A DNA stretch of 32,002 bases, from NCBI GenBank assembly GCA_002476625.1, contig DLLC01000034.1, positions 1 to 32,002 on the forward strand, in the 5' to 3' direction. Positions within the stretch are counted from its first letter, which is position 1. Each line of letters opens with the position of its first letter. This document shows, piece after piece, positions 21,538 to 30,439 of the stretch. The notes beneath the pieces were generated by a model. It had not been told where the DNA came from, ran no database searches, and was given only the letters and a program-made list of their open reading frames with translations. A program made the translations under genes and the position numbers. The stretch comes from Porphyromonadaceae bacterium UBA7572. Lineage in GTDB: Bacteria; Bacteroidota; Bacteroidia; Bacteroidales; Muribaculaceae.

Positions 21538-23520
21538 TTAGTTGACGAAATTCACGCTCACGCCTATCTGAAAGCGAGCGGGGTTGAGCGGGTAGTGTGG
21601 AGTGGCGAAGTAGTTGTCGCCCCCGAATAGCCCCTTGTTGGCGTGGGTGTACGACACATAGAAGCGCGCTTGCTTCATGTGGAAGTTGGCATACACATTC
21701 ACGAAGGCGAAATTGCCACACTTCACTTCACGCTGGTTGTGGAAATTCATCAGTGCTGGGTTGTAGGCAGGAGCGTAGTAGCTCGTGTAGTAGTTGGCGT
21801 CGGCACCTAACTGCACTTTCAGTACTTTCGCTACAGCAAACTTGATGAAAATGTTACTGTAAATGGAAAATTTAGGCAAGGGGAGCACCTCGTCGTTGCT
21901 GCTGGTTTGGTAAGTAAGCTCATTGTCCCATGTGAGAATGCCCACGCGCAGATGCTGCTTAAGTGTGGCGCTCAGCACATGAATGGGCGAACCACATTGT
22001 TCGGGAGTGCCGTTTTCTCCAAAGTAGAGAAAATTTTTCAGTGTTTCGTAGCCCACATTCACATTTGTGCCAGTGAACGGAACGTTGAGCTCGCCACCGG
22101 CGCGGAAGCGCTTTTCCTTTTTCCATTCATTGCTCCAAGCATAATGGTTGCTCACGAACCGCTTCATAAGGAATGGCGCCTCAAGATTCTTGAAATAGCC
22201 GTAGCCACGAATGGTGACCGTGTCGCCGAAAAGACGCAGGCGAGTGGACACGTCGCCGCTCGCCTCTACATCGCCAGCCACATCGCCGAGCACACCAAAT
22301 TTGGCTGAAGCATCGTAGGTGAGGATAGAGCCATGCTGTTTGGTGAGCTGTCCGCCCACATACATGAGGTTTTGTGTGGTGCGGTGGTCGATGACGCAAG
22401 GTAGCTGATCCACGCCTTCGGGTAGGGTGCCTGTGCCAGAAATGGTGTCGGCCACTTGGGTGTAGCGCCGGATTTCGTGCTGTGCATACACGGCAAAGCC
22501 AAACTTCGCGTATTTGTTGAAACCCTCAAGAAGCGAAACGCCGAGCGTGTTTCGCAGGTGCCAATAGCGGTTAAACTCATCGGTTTTTCCTGTGCCAAGA
22601 TACACGTTAGGAAAAAAATCCTTGTCCTGTGTGCCCGATTCATTCAAGAATTTGTGGGTGTTGATTTTATAGTCGAGGTTCCAGATAAAACTGGTGACAG
22701 GAATGTAGGTGCGTCCCACTATGGTGTCGGCCACGGAGTCGCGCTGATATTTGTAGTAGCCCACTTTGTAGCGGTGGTTCATCACCAGTTGGTGTCCGTC
22801 GAGACCCGACTGTGCCGCGGTGAGGCGTGTGGGTATATCCTTTGGCGCCACTTTAGAGTCGCCACCTTGCACTTCTGCGGGATTGGTGATGTAGCGGTCG
22901 TCGGTGATGCCGCCGTTTTCCTTGTTGGTGTGGCTGAAATTCATCATCACGGCTTGCAACTCATACCTGTCGCCCAAGTACGAAACGAACCCTTTCCACT
23001 TGAAATTCTTTTGCGCCTGGTTCTCATAGCTGCCCTTGCTGTAAATGTAGTCGAGCGCAGCTCCTGCCGCCAGCCGCTTGCTCACGTTGCCGCTAAATTC
23101 CATGGTGGTGCGGTCCTGGTTGCTGTATTTGTCGCCGCCGGTGGTGTGCGAGAGCAGCGTCATTGGTATCCTGGAATTGTAGAAGCGGTGGTTATCAAGT
23201 GATGGGAGCCATGCTGATAGCGCGTCGGCATGGAAAAAAGGGCTGATGGGCTTGCGGTCGAAGAATATTTGCTCTTGCCCTTCGCTGCCGTAATTGCCAG
23301 TGGTGGCATATGCCTTGCTGCGGAAAGAGGGAATGGCACTGTCGTGATAGTTTTCAAACAGCGTGTCGATGCCGGCAGGATACCGGAGCCCCAGAGGGTC
23401 GCTCATGGTCCACGCATAGGAAGGCTCCACCTTCACCTCCTTTTTTTTTGCGGCCACATTGATGGTCATCACCGCCACCACCGTCACAGCGAAATATTTT
23501 ATAAATGAGTAATGCTGCAT
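21538..23520 (-). CDS. Putative porin, outer-membrane beta-barrel
   Basis: A 660-residue exported protein with an N-terminal signal segment (hydrophobic core about 10-24). Many alternating amphipathic strands with Tyr, Phe and Trp follow, and the C-terminus (F-Q-I-G-V-S-V-N-F-V-N) is a typical outer-membrane sorting strand. It resembles the 'putative porin' family common in Bacteroidota (PF14121 type), which is often essential-looking but poorly studied. No plug domain or TonB box is seen, so it is not a SusC-like transporter. A TAACTTTG -7 element lies at 23552-23545 without a clear -33 box. A metallophosphoesterase gene follows in the same direction. Confidence 0.85.
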   Translation of the reverse strand: MQHYSFIKYFAVTVVAVMTINVAAKKKEVKVEPSYAWTMSDPLGLRYPAGIDTLFENYHDSAIPSFRSKAYATTGNYGSEGQEQIFFDRKPISPFFHADALSAWLPSLDNHRFYNSRIPMTLLSHTTGGDKYSNQDRTTMEFSGNVSKRLAAGAALDYIYSKGSYENQAQKNFKWKGFVSYLGDRYELQAVMMNFSHTNKENGGITDDRYITNPAEVQGGDSKVAPKDIPTRLTAAQSGLDGHQLVMNHRYKVGYYKYQRDSVADTIVGRTYIPVTSFIWNLDYKINTHKFLNESGTQDKDFFPNVYLGTGKTDEFNRYWHLRNTLGVSLLEGFNKYAKFGFAVYAQHEIRRYTQVADTISGTGTLPEGVDQLPCVIDHRTTQNLMYVGGQLTKQHGSILTYDASAKFGVLGDVAGDVEASGDVSTRLRLFGDTVTIRGYGYFKNLEAPFLMKRFVSNHYAWSNEWKKEKRFRAGGELNVPFTGTNVNVGYETLKNFLYFGENGTPEQCGSPIHVLSATLKQHLRVGILTWDNELTYQTSSNDEVLPLPKFSIYSNIFIKFAVAKVLKVQLGADANYYTSYYAPAYNPALMNFHNQREVKCGNFAFVNVYANFHMKQARFYVSYTHANKGLFGGDNYFATPHYPLNPARFQIGVSVNFVN

Positions 23521-23610
23521 TAAAGTAAAATCGTCTTTAGCCTACAAAGTTAAGCAAAAAATCCTTATTCTTAAATACGGCTCTTGAAAACGCCTCGCAT
23601 TTGGGTACAA

Positions 23611-23639
23611 AAATGAGGGCTGTGCGTGCACACAGCCCT
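23611..23639 (-). terminator. Terminator of the protease-DUF2461 operon
   Basis: A perfect 9-bp inverted repeat (23616-23624 with 23631-23639) is followed on the minus strand by CATTTTTG (five T). It begins 43 bases beyond the DUF2461 stop codon. Confidence 0.8.
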
Positions 23640-23682
23640 AAATTATATATTGAGTCACCTTGGTCGATATGGCGTGATGGCG

Positions 23683-24354
23683 CTAATCGAGGTCGAAAAC
23701 GTAGTTGAGAAAATCGTGCATAGGCTGTAGGCGGCACAGGTCGTCGGCAACCCTTCCTACCCAGTCGGTGCAATCGAAATACGCTTCATCGAGGTTAGCC
23801 ATCATGATGTATTCCTTCATCTTTAAGTATTTAGCCATGGGGTTGCTCTCGTCGTAGCCTTTCGGCATTTTTTTGAGCGTTTCGCAGTCCCAATGGTAAA
23901 AATCACTGATAGAGGGGGCGTTTACAATTTTCAAGAATTCGTCGCCTTCTGCGTCAATCAGGCTTCGCAGCTCATCGAGCACCGCTTTCTCCGGCCACCA
24001 GATGCCACCGCCTATCATCAGTTTGCCCGGCTGGAAATGCACATAGTTGCAAGAGATTTTGGTGTGCCGCCCCCCTTTTCCTATCACGGCGGAAAAGTAA
24101 TTCTTATAGGGACTTTTGTCTTTGCTGAAGCGAATGTCGCGGTAGATGCGGTAAACGCTGTTTTTGAGGTTGAGCCCGCGGCAGCCCTCATCATACTCAC
24201 TCACGAGCATGATGAGGCGCTCAATGTCGGCCTCCCACGCCTGGCGCACCACATCGTATTCGGCTTTGTGGCTGTTGAACCATGCGCGGTCGTTGTTCAT
24301 TTCGAGGCGGCGCAAAAATGCCGTGACATCGCTGATTTTGCAGTTGGTGCTCAT
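23683..24354 (-). CDS. DUF2461 family protein
   Basis: A 223-residue cytoplasmic protein of the DUF2461/TIGR02453 family. The N-terminal F-L-R-R-L-E-M-N-N-D-R-A-W-F-N-S-H-K-A-E-Y motif (about 13-33) and the central Y-R-I-Y-R-D-I-R-F-S-K-D-K-S-P-Y-K block (about 68-84) are its signatures. No signal peptide or catalytic motif known to me is present, and the family has no established function. It starts 5 bases after the stop of the M6 protease gene, which implies co-transcription, although the products should be in different compartments. Confidence 0.9.
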   Translation of the reverse strand: MSTNCKISDVTAFLRRLEMNNDRAWFNSHKAEYDVVRQAWEADIERLIMLVSEYDEGCRGLNLKNSVYRIYRDIRFSKDKSPYKNYFSAVIGKGGRHTKISCNYVHFQPGKLMIGGGIWWPEKAVLDELRSLIDAEGDEFLKIVNAPSISDFYHWDCETLKKMPKGYDESNPMAKYLKMKEYIMMANLDEAYFDCTDWVGRVADDLCRLQPMHDFLNYVFDLD

Positions 24355-24359
24355 CTGTG

Positions 24360-26831
24360 TTATTTCTGCAAGATGGCGTTGATGACCGCTGTCACATCGC
24401 TCACGTCAACATTGCCATCGCCATTAACGTCGTAAACGAAGTTTGGATTATTTTCGGCGCCGAGTATGCGGTTGATAACAGGAGTGATGTCGCTTGCATC
24501 CACCACACCGTCACCGTTCACGTCGCCAGTGATGCCGCTTTCTGAAATGAGCTTCACAGTTTTTGCCTCGCTCCATTCGCTTTCAGTGTCGTCGAGATAC
24601 TGAGCCTTCACCTTGTAGGAATAGTTTACGCCAGGCGTGAGCCCTGTCACGGTGTATAGCGTGTCGGTGATGCCAGTGATGGTGCGGGAGTCGGTGTCGC
24701 CAGTTTCAGAGGCGGCTTTGAGAGGAGCAGAGGCTTCTTCTGATGCATTGCCCGAATAAATCTTCACCGTCTTGATCATCACACGCTTTTTGGCGGCAGT
24801 GTTCTCTATTTTGATTTGCGAATTTTCTCCTCCGTCAGAGAGCACTACGGTGTATTCACTCTCCTTGTCGCCGAGCACCACATCCTTTACGCTTTTAACT
24901 TGCGCTTGGCTGCCGAGCAGTGATATGCGCATTGTCACCTTAGTGTCGCTGCCGTAAGGCTTGGCGGTCACCTTCACGGTGGCGGTGCCATCCTTGTCGG
25001 TGATGTTCAGTGCGGGGCTTGTGATATAGCCCGTGGCTTTTGATGTGCCAAGGCGGTAATATCCGGCGTCTTTAAATGTGCCGCTGGCGCTTTTGGTCCA
25101 GTCTTCGGGCAGACCATCAGAGAAATCGGTGGTGCTGAGCAGCACTGATGGCTGCACCTTGTCGGCATTGCGCACCTGCAGTGTGTAGCTGCTGGCGTTT
25201 TTCGCAGTGGTCCAGTGTGCGGTAAACGAGTTGCCGGTCACATTGGTGGCATCCGTGAGCACTGGCGAGGTTTTTGGCATAGCCTCCTTCATGAACCAGA
25301 AGCTCACCACGCCATTATTTTCGGTGATTTGGGTGATAGGCTTACTCATATAGGTGCCTGTGTTCACCTTTGCTGCAGGTGTGGAGGTGTCGGTAAGCTG
25401 GTCGTTGCCCTTGTAGGGGTAGAGGTCGCCCTTCATGTCGGTTTCGCTGGCTGCGCCACCGCTCATGAGCAACTTACCATCGGCAGGAATGATGGTCATA
25501 CGCTGAAGCGCATAGTTGTTCACCACATTGTTTTCCCATGCGCCAGCGCTATAGGTGACGTGGGTCACTTGCATACCATGGCTTGGCAAATAGGCGTCCC
25601 AGCCAGAGAGTTGACGGTTTTCCAGCACATAGTATTCATTCGAAGCATTGTCGTTCACCACCTTGTAGGCTTCCGCGTCAGAATTGGTGATGGCTTGGAG
25701 TGTGTATTGCTTGTTGGGCTCAGGAGTGCTGAGCTTCATCCAGCCCATAAACTCTTTTTCATAGGCTGTGTAGCCGCATGGCGTGTCGCCGTCGTCGTTG
25801 TAGCAGCCGCCGTCGAGCAGACTCCAGTTGCCCATGCCGAAATACTTGCCAGAATATTCAGTGTCGTAGAAGTCGGGCAAGCCGAGGCAGTGTGAGAACT
25901 CGTGGCAGAATGTGCCAATGCCGTCGAGCTTTGTGCCATTGTCGTTGGAGCCACGGGTTTCATTAAACACGGCAAACTTGTCGATGCCAACGCCATCGAA
26001 AGTGAGCTTGCCGGGGCCGTCGCCATATTGATTTGCGTCACTTAGCAGCCATTGGCAAGGCCACACTGCGTTGGGCACCACGTTGTAGGCCTGGGCTTCA
26101 CCCACACCGGCATAGACCACGATCACCACATCGCACTCACCGTCGCCGTCGTTGTCGTAGTCTTTCCAGTTGATGCCTGCTTTTTCTGCCAGTTGGCAGG
26201 CTTCTCCCACCATTTTTGCCACGCCTTTATCGTTGCCGTAGCTGTCGTTGCCTCCGTATGTGGCGCGGTTGCTTGAAAGGGTGTAGATGCCGTAGAGGTC
26301 GAATTGTGGAGAGAATTTTCCCCTCGATTGGTCCTCGAAATATTTTTTTACGCTCTTGGCGTTGGTGGAATACATGTGCTCAAAATCAGCCTTTGTGTTA
26401 CTCATCTTCTTGTCGGTGTACTGAACGAGCAGGATAGGGATTTTTGGGCTGCCAGTGCCAGGTATCTGTGGCGTTTTAGCAGCCGAAGCCCTTCTCCTTG
26501 CCTTAGCGCGGGCCTTGGAGGCGAGTGAGAGCGACTGTGCCTGTGCGTCTATCCAGCTCTTTTCCGATGCCGAACGGTCGGTGGCGTCGTGGGCAAGCAC
26601 GTTGGTGATGCCTTGTGCATTACTGTAATAAAAGTTGCCATCATCGGCCTTGGCCACAGTGATGCCGTCGGAAGTGACAAAACTGTGGTGGAATTCATCG
26701 CCCACCATGCTCACTTGCAGGGCTGTGCCGTCGCTTTGAGTGTGCGTGATGGGTTTGCCTGGCTTTGCGGGCACTGCCCACGCATTTCCGGCCAAGAAAA
26801 GCGCACAAAGTGCGATTAGAGTTTTCTTCAT
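24360..26831 (-). CDS. Secreted M6-type metalloprotease with dockerin-like tail
   Basis: An 823-residue exported zinc protease. Signal peptide (cleavage near A-W-A, residue 19); a propeptide-like region up to a basic stretch (K-A-R-R-R, about 110-114); M6 catalytic domain with H310-E311-F-S-H314-x5-D320, the H-E-x-x-H zinc motif. The C-terminal part is unusual. The first half of a fibronectin III domain (about 521-557) is followed by a beta-rich inserted domain (about 562-695), and the second half of the Fn3 follows (about 715-762). Two dockerin-like calcium loops with helices end the protein (769-791 and 801-822, each D-V-N-G-D-G). It probably degrades host or dietary protein outside the cell. 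No T9SS C-terminal signal is seen. Confidence 0.93.
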   Translation of the reverse strand: MKKTLIALCALFLAGNAWAVPAKPGKPITHTQSDGTALQVSMVGDEFHHSFVTSDGITVAKADDGNFYYSNAQGITNVLAHDATDRSASEKSWIDAQAQSLSLASKARAKARRRASAAKTPQIPGTGSPKIPILLVQYTDKKMSNTKADFEHMYSTNAKSVKKYFEDQSRGKFSPQFDLYGIYTLSSNRATYGGNDSYGNDKGVAKMVGEACQLAEKAGINWKDYDNDGDGECDVVIVVYAGVGEAQAYNVVPNAVWPCQWLLSDANQYGDGPGKLTFDGVGIDKFAVFNETRGSNDNGTKLDGIGTFCHEFSHCLGLPDFYDTEYSGKYFGMGNWSLLDGGCYNDDGDTPCGYTAYEKEFMGWMKLSTPEPNKQYTLQAITNSDAEAYKVVNDNASNEYYVLENRQLSGWDAYLPSHGMQVTHVTYSAGAWENNVVNNYALQRMTIIPADGKLLMSGGAASETDMKGDLYPYKGNDQLTDTSTPAAKVNTGTYMSKPITQITENNGVVSFWFMKEAMPKTSPVLTDATNVTGNSFTAHWTTAKNASSYTLQVRNADKVQPSVLLSTTDFSDGLPEDWTKSASGTFKDAGYYRLGTSKATGYITSPALNITDKDGTATVKVTAKPYGSDTKVTMRISLLGSQAQVKSVKDVVLGDKESEYTVVLSDGGENSQIKIENTAAKKRVMIKTVKIYSGNASEEASAPLKAASETGDTDSRTITGITDTLYTVTGLTPGVNYSYKVKAQYLDDTESEWSEAKTVKLISESGITGDVNGDGVVDASDITPVINRILGAENNPNFVYDVNGDGNVDVSDVTAVINAILQK

Positions 26832-26890
26832 ATAAAATTAAGTTCGTTGAATAAATTACTTGTACATTTTTCTATGTATGATACATTTTA

Positions 26891-26922
26891 CAAAGATAGT
26901 TTTTATTACTCGAATTAACAAA
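26891..26922 (-). promoter_or_regulatory. Promoter of the M6 protease gene
   Basis: On the minus strand TTTG (26922-26919), a 20-base spacer and TATCTTTG (26898-26891) match the Bacteroidota consensus, about 60 bases before the start codon. Confidence 0.75.
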
Positions 26923-27030
26923 AATAGCTTCAAGGGCTTTAGTTTTGTGGACGGAAAATGTGGTAATAATGTGAATTAGTAGTGAAATTAGTGTGTTTTG
27001 TCTATGAAAAGCTGTGGATGGTATGTTGCA

Positions 27031-27063
27031 TTTGCTGCGATGGGCAGTGGGGTGTTAAATTTG
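27031..27063 (+). promoter_or_regulatory. Distal promoter before tetR
   Basis: TTTG (27031-27034), a 21-base spacer and TAAATTTG (27056-27063) match the consensus well. It would give tetR an unusually long leader of about 245 bases, or drive an unannotated short RNA. Confidence 0.6.
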
Positions 27064-27271
27064 CAACGTGGAATAAGGCTTAGTCAAGAGGTTTAGTGGT
27101 CGCTTGAATTTGCTAATCTCGTGTGCGCTTTCATTGCTGGCTGATATGATTGGTGAAAAACGGAAAAAGAGTGGTAAAAACCTTGAAAACTATTTAAGTT
27201 TTGAAAGTTTTCATCTAATTTTGTGGCGTTTTTTATCACGATAACAGTAATAGGTAATTAGTAGTCCATCC

Positions 27272-27286
27272 AAAGGCCTCGCCTTT
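27272..27286 (+). promoter_or_regulatory. Candidate TetR operator
   Basis: AAAGGC-CTC-GCCTTT is a perfect palindrome with 6-bp arms and a 3-base centre, 27 bases upstream of tetR. TetR-type regulators often bind such sites near their own genes. It could also form an RNA hairpin. Confidence 0.4.
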
Positions 27287-27313
27287 AGAGGAAATTGAAC
27301 GTCAAATTTTTTT

Positions 27314-27934
27314 ATGGATTTAAAACAACGCATTCTACAGGAAGCATCTCAGTTGCTCTACACCATTGGCCCCGCCGCTATGACGATGGACATGGTGGCG
27401 CGCAGTTGTGGCATATCCAAACGTACGCTTTATGAGCAGTTTCCCGATAAAAAATCGCTTGTAAAAAAGTGTCTTATCGATGAGCATGTGAAGTGCTCCA
27501 GAGAGATTAAGACCATTTTCGAGTCGGCGCAAAATTGCTTTGAAGCCCTATTTGGCGTGTTCAACTTCATGAGGAGAGGGTTGGAGACAACACCTGCCAC
27601 ATTCTATGACGATATCAAGCGACTCTACCCCGACCTCCATTGCACGCTCAACGAGAAGAGCGAGCACCGGCGAGTGGCAGGCCTTGCATTAGTGCTCAGC
27701 CACGCTAAAGAGGATGGGCTTGTGGAGAAAAGTATCAACACCAAAGTGGCTTCTTTCCTGTTCTATGTCACCATAAAGAATCTGCATCGCAGTAAGCTGT
27801 ATTCCAAATTCGGGCTCACGGAAATAGACGTGCTGCATGGCGCGTTCGTGAATTTCCTGCGTGGCGTGGCCTCGGCTAAAGGACTGGAACTGATAAAAAG
27901 CTATCTTCAAAAGAAAGAAAAAGAAATTAAATAA
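27314..27934 (+). CDS. TetR family regulator of the efflux operon
   Basis: A 206-residue DNA-binding repressor-type protein. Residues 1-50 form the TetR helix-turn-helix: R-I-L-Q-E-A-S-Q-L-L, then M-T-M-D-M-V-A-R-S-C-G-I-S-K-R-T-L-Y-E-Q-F with the recognition helix S-K-R-T-L-Y. The C-terminal part is a variable ligand-binding helical domain. It is the first gene of a unit with tolC-like, adaptor and RND genes (23-base gap), so it most likely controls them and itself, with release by a substrate of the pump. The ligand is unknown. The tail is strongly basic (K-K-E-K-E-I-K). Confidence 0.93.
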   Translation: MDLKQRILQEASQLLYTIGPAAMTMDMVARSCGISKRTLYEQFPDKKSLVKKCLIDEHVKCSREIKTIFESAQNCFEALFGVFNFMRRGLETTPATFYDDIKRLYPDLHCTLNEKSEHRRVAGLALVLSHAKEDGLVEKSINTKVASFLFYVTIKNLHRSKLYSKFGLTEIDVLHGAFVNFLRGVASAKGLELIKSYLQKKEKEIK

Positions 27935-27957
27935 TAAACGCAATTATATATATTATT

Positions 27958-29304
27958 ATGAACAAGAAAACCCTTTTCGTAGCAGCTTTTATGATAGGCG
28001 CTGCTACATTTACGGGAAAAGCGCAGGCTGCTCTGAATCTCTCGCTCGACGACTGCATTCGCCTTGCGCTTAACGAGAATCCCACGGTGAAAATCGACAG
28101 CATGGAACTCGTGCGTGTGGATTATTCAAAGCGTGAGGCATGGGGACAGCTTCTGCCCGAAGTGAGTTTTTCTGGTCAGTACAGCCGCACACTGATGAAG
28201 CAGACCATGTATATGGACACCGGTCAAGGTGTGGCCGCCATTAAAATGGGCCGCGACAACACCTACACCGCCGGACTTACCGCCTCCATCCCCGTGTACG
28301 TGCCACAGCTGTGGAAGTCGATTAAGCTGAGTGACACCCAGATTCTGCAAAACCTTGAGACTGCGCGTGCCTCAAAGCTCTCGCTTGTGAACCAGGTGAA
28401 GAATGCCTACTACGCCCTGCTGCTTGCCGAAGACTCAAAGAAGGTGATTCTTGCCAACTATGAGACTGCGAAGATGAACGCTGATGTGTACGCTAAAAAA
28501 TATGAGCTCGGTGTGGCTTCGGAATACGATATGCTCCGTGCCAACGTGTCGGTGACCAACCTTGAGCCATCTATCATTGATGCCGACAATTCGATCAATA
28601 AGCTGAAATTGCAGCTGAAACTGCTCATGGCAATGGATGCCAATGTGGACTTCAACACCACGGAGACGCTCGATGCCTTCAAAACGGGAATGTATGGCCG
28701 GGCAATGACGCGTGACACTGCTCTGGTGAACAATACCAGTGTGAAACAACTCGACTTGCAGACCGACCTTCTCCGCCAAAGCCTTGATGTGCAGAAAGCG
28801 TCGTGGCTACCTACCGTGGCCGCCTCTGCCAACTTGAGCTACTCCTCGATGAGCAACGGCAATCCGCTTGCCAACTTCCAGTGGAACGGGTCGTCGTCGG
28901 TGGGGCTTACCGTATCCATACCACTTTTCCAGGGCGGACAGCGCTACTATAAGCAGAAACAGGCGGAAATAGCCGTGAGAGAGATGAAGTGGCAGCGTGA
29001 GAACCTCACCCGCTCGCTCAATATCCAGGTGCAGAATGAAATAGACAATATCAACAAGAGCCTGAAGCAGGTGGACGCCAACACCAAAGGCGTGCAACAG
29101 GCAGAGAAAGCCCACGACATTATGCAGGAGTCGTTCAAGGTGGGCTCTGGCACATTCCTCCAGCTCCGCGACACTGAAGACGCATTGATGTCGGCACGCT
29201 TGAGCTATTATCAGTCCATCTACAATTATTTGGTGGCAGAAAGCGATCTTGAGCTTGTGCTCGGCAATGCGCCAATCTACAAATACACAACCAGTACAAA
29301 ATAA
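27958..29304 (+). CDS. TolC-like outer-membrane efflux protein
   Basis: A 448-residue outer-membrane factor with a signal peptide (cleavage near G-K-A-Q-A, residue 23). It starts with the usual N-L-S-L-D-D-C-I-R-L-A-L-N-E-N-P block (about 26-41). The two halves are related and rich in long helices (about 125-230 and 330-430), as in the trimeric TolC tunnel, with beta strands between (S-V-G-L-T-V-S-I-P-L-F-Q-G-G). It forms the outer-membrane exit duct of the pump encoded by the next two genes. The gene gap to the adaptor is only 18 bases. There is no lipobox. Confidence 0.95.
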   Translation: MNKKTLFVAAFMIGAATFTGKAQAALNLSLDDCIRLALNENPTVKIDSMELVRVDYSKREAWGQLLPEVSFSGQYSRTLMKQTMYMDTGQGVAAIKMGRDNTYTAGLTASIPVYVPQLWKSIKLSDTQILQNLETARASKLSLVNQVKNAYYALLLAEDSKKVILANYETAKMNADVYAKKYELGVASEYDMLRANVSVTNLEPSIIDADNSINKLKLQLKLLMAMDANVDFNTTETLDAFKTGMYGRAMTRDTALVNNTSVKQLDLQTDLLRQSLDVQKASWLPTVAASANLSYSSMSNGNPLANFQWNGSSSVGLTVSIPLFQGGQRYYKQKQAEIAVREMKWQRENLTRSLNIQVQNEIDNINKSLKQVDANTKGVQQAEKAHDIMQESFKVGSGTFLQLRDTEDALMSARLSYYQSIYNYLVAESDLELVLGNAPIYKYTTSTK

Positions 29305-29322
29305 AACAAACAGATATAATTT

Positions 29323-30393
29323 ATGAAAAAGTCATTTAACTATTTGATGGTATTTGCCACAATTGCCTCTATGCTGGCATCTTGTTCGAAAAAAGACAGC
29401 AGCGAGGACTCATCACAAGCCGAAAAGGAGGATTTGCCGCTGGTGGAAGTGGAAACCGCCAACCCTGAGACTGTGGACCAAATCAGTGAATACACTGCCA
29501 CTGTGGAGGCTTACAAGACCAATGAGATCATGTCGAACTCCGGAGCACGTATCAAACGACTGCTCGTGGACGTAGGCAGCCATGTGTCGGCCGGTCAGCG
29601 ACTGGTGATTCTTGATGACGTGAACGTGGCTACACAGAGCGCCACGATCGACCAGGAGCGCATTCAGCTTGCCAATGCCAAACGTGACCTTGAGCGTGCA
29701 AAGCAGCTTGTGAAAATTGGTGGTGGCACACAGCAGAACGTGGACCAACTCCAGGCTGCCTACGACAGCCAGGTGCGCGCTATCCAAAGCAGTCGTCGCA
29801 CTTTGAGCACCATGAGTGAGAACACTGTACTCACCAGCCCTATCAGTGGCGTGGTTACCGTTCGTAACTATCAAACAGGCGATCTCCCATCAGGCCAGCC
29901 AATCTTTGTGATTGAGCAGCAAAACCCGCTGAAAGTGGTGGTAGCTGTTAACGAGACTGAAATGTCGCTCGTGAAGAGCGGAATGCCTGTGACCGTGACT
30001 TTCGACACTTATCCAGATGAAACTTTCAACGGCCACGTGAGCCTCATTCACCCCAGCGTGGATGTGAATACCCGCACTTTCCAAGTGGAGGTGACCATCG
30101 ACAACCGCGGCAACAAGGTGCACAGTGGTATGTTTGCCCGTGTGAAATTCAATTTCGGACGCAATACCAGCATCGTGGTGAGCGACTTGGCTGTGCAGAA
30201 GCAGATTGGTTCAGGTGTGCGCTACGTTTACACACTTGAGAGCAACGGCACAGTAAAATATCGTGAAGTGGAAGTGGGCACACGCCTGGGCAACCGCTAC
30301 GAAATCAAGTCAGGCCTGTCGTCAGGCATGCGCGTGGTGACCAAGGGTGTCACTCGTCTCACAAATGGCGCAAAGGTTCAACTTGCCAAGTGA
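29323..30393 (+). CDS. RND efflux periplasmic adaptor lipoprotein
   Basis: A 356-residue membrane-fusion protein of the AcrA/HlyD family. The lipobox L-A-S-C with C21 means that it is lipid-anchored, probably in the inner membrane facing the periplasm. Following segments: lipoyl half (I-K-R-L-L-V-D-V-G-S-H-V-S-A-G-Q, about 78-93), a coiled-coil hairpin (about 105-160), second lipoyl half (V-L-T-S-P-I-S-G-V-V), a beta-barrel and a membrane-proximal domain. It joins the inner-membrane transporter to the TolC-like duct. Length is normal for the family. It is 46 bases before the transporter gene. Confidence 0.95.
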   Translation: MKKSFNYLMVFATIASMLASCSKKDSSEDSSQAEKEDLPLVEVETANPETVDQISEYTATVEAYKTNEIMSNSGARIKRLLVDVGSHVSAGQRLVILDDVNVATQSATIDQERIQLANAKRDLERAKQLVKIGGGTQQNVDQLQAAYDSQVRAIQSSRRTLSTMSENTVLTSPISGVVTVRNYQTGDLPSGQPIFVIEQQNPLKVVVAVNETEMSLVKSGMPVTVTFDTYPDETFNGHVSLIHPSVDVNTRTFQVEVTIDNRGNKVHSGMFARVKFNFGRNTSIVVSDLAVQKQIGSGVRYVYTLESNGTVKYREVEVGTRLGNRYEIKSGLSSGMRVVTKGVTRLTNGAKVQLAK

Positions 30394-30439
30394 TAAAAGA
30401 AATTCCTCGATATAAAGAATTTTAACATCAAAAACGTCT

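Larger units (their letters stand above)
26832..27313. other. 482-base divergent intergenic region
   Basis: This gap separates the leftward protease gene from the rightward tetR gene. It contains one clear leftward promoter (26922-26891), one clear rightward promoter (27031-27063), a further rightward -7 match TAATTTTG (27216-27223) and a 15-bp palindrome before tetR. The 240 bases between the rightward promoter and tetR hold no convincing gene; a 32-codon frame at 27146-27244 has no further support. Confidence 0.7.

Noticed and set aside
22456..23202. Open frame on the plus strand opposite the putative porin
   Set aside because: The composition looks like a shadow of the barrel gene, and it has no promoter or motif.
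26650..26831. T9SS-type secretion of the M6 protease
   Set aside because: Only an ordinary signal peptide is seen; the C-terminus is a dockerin-like repeat, not a T9SS sorting domain.
27146..27244. 32-codon basic open frame before tetR
   Set aside because: It is short and of low complexity, and there is no evidence beyond a promoter 80 bases upstream.
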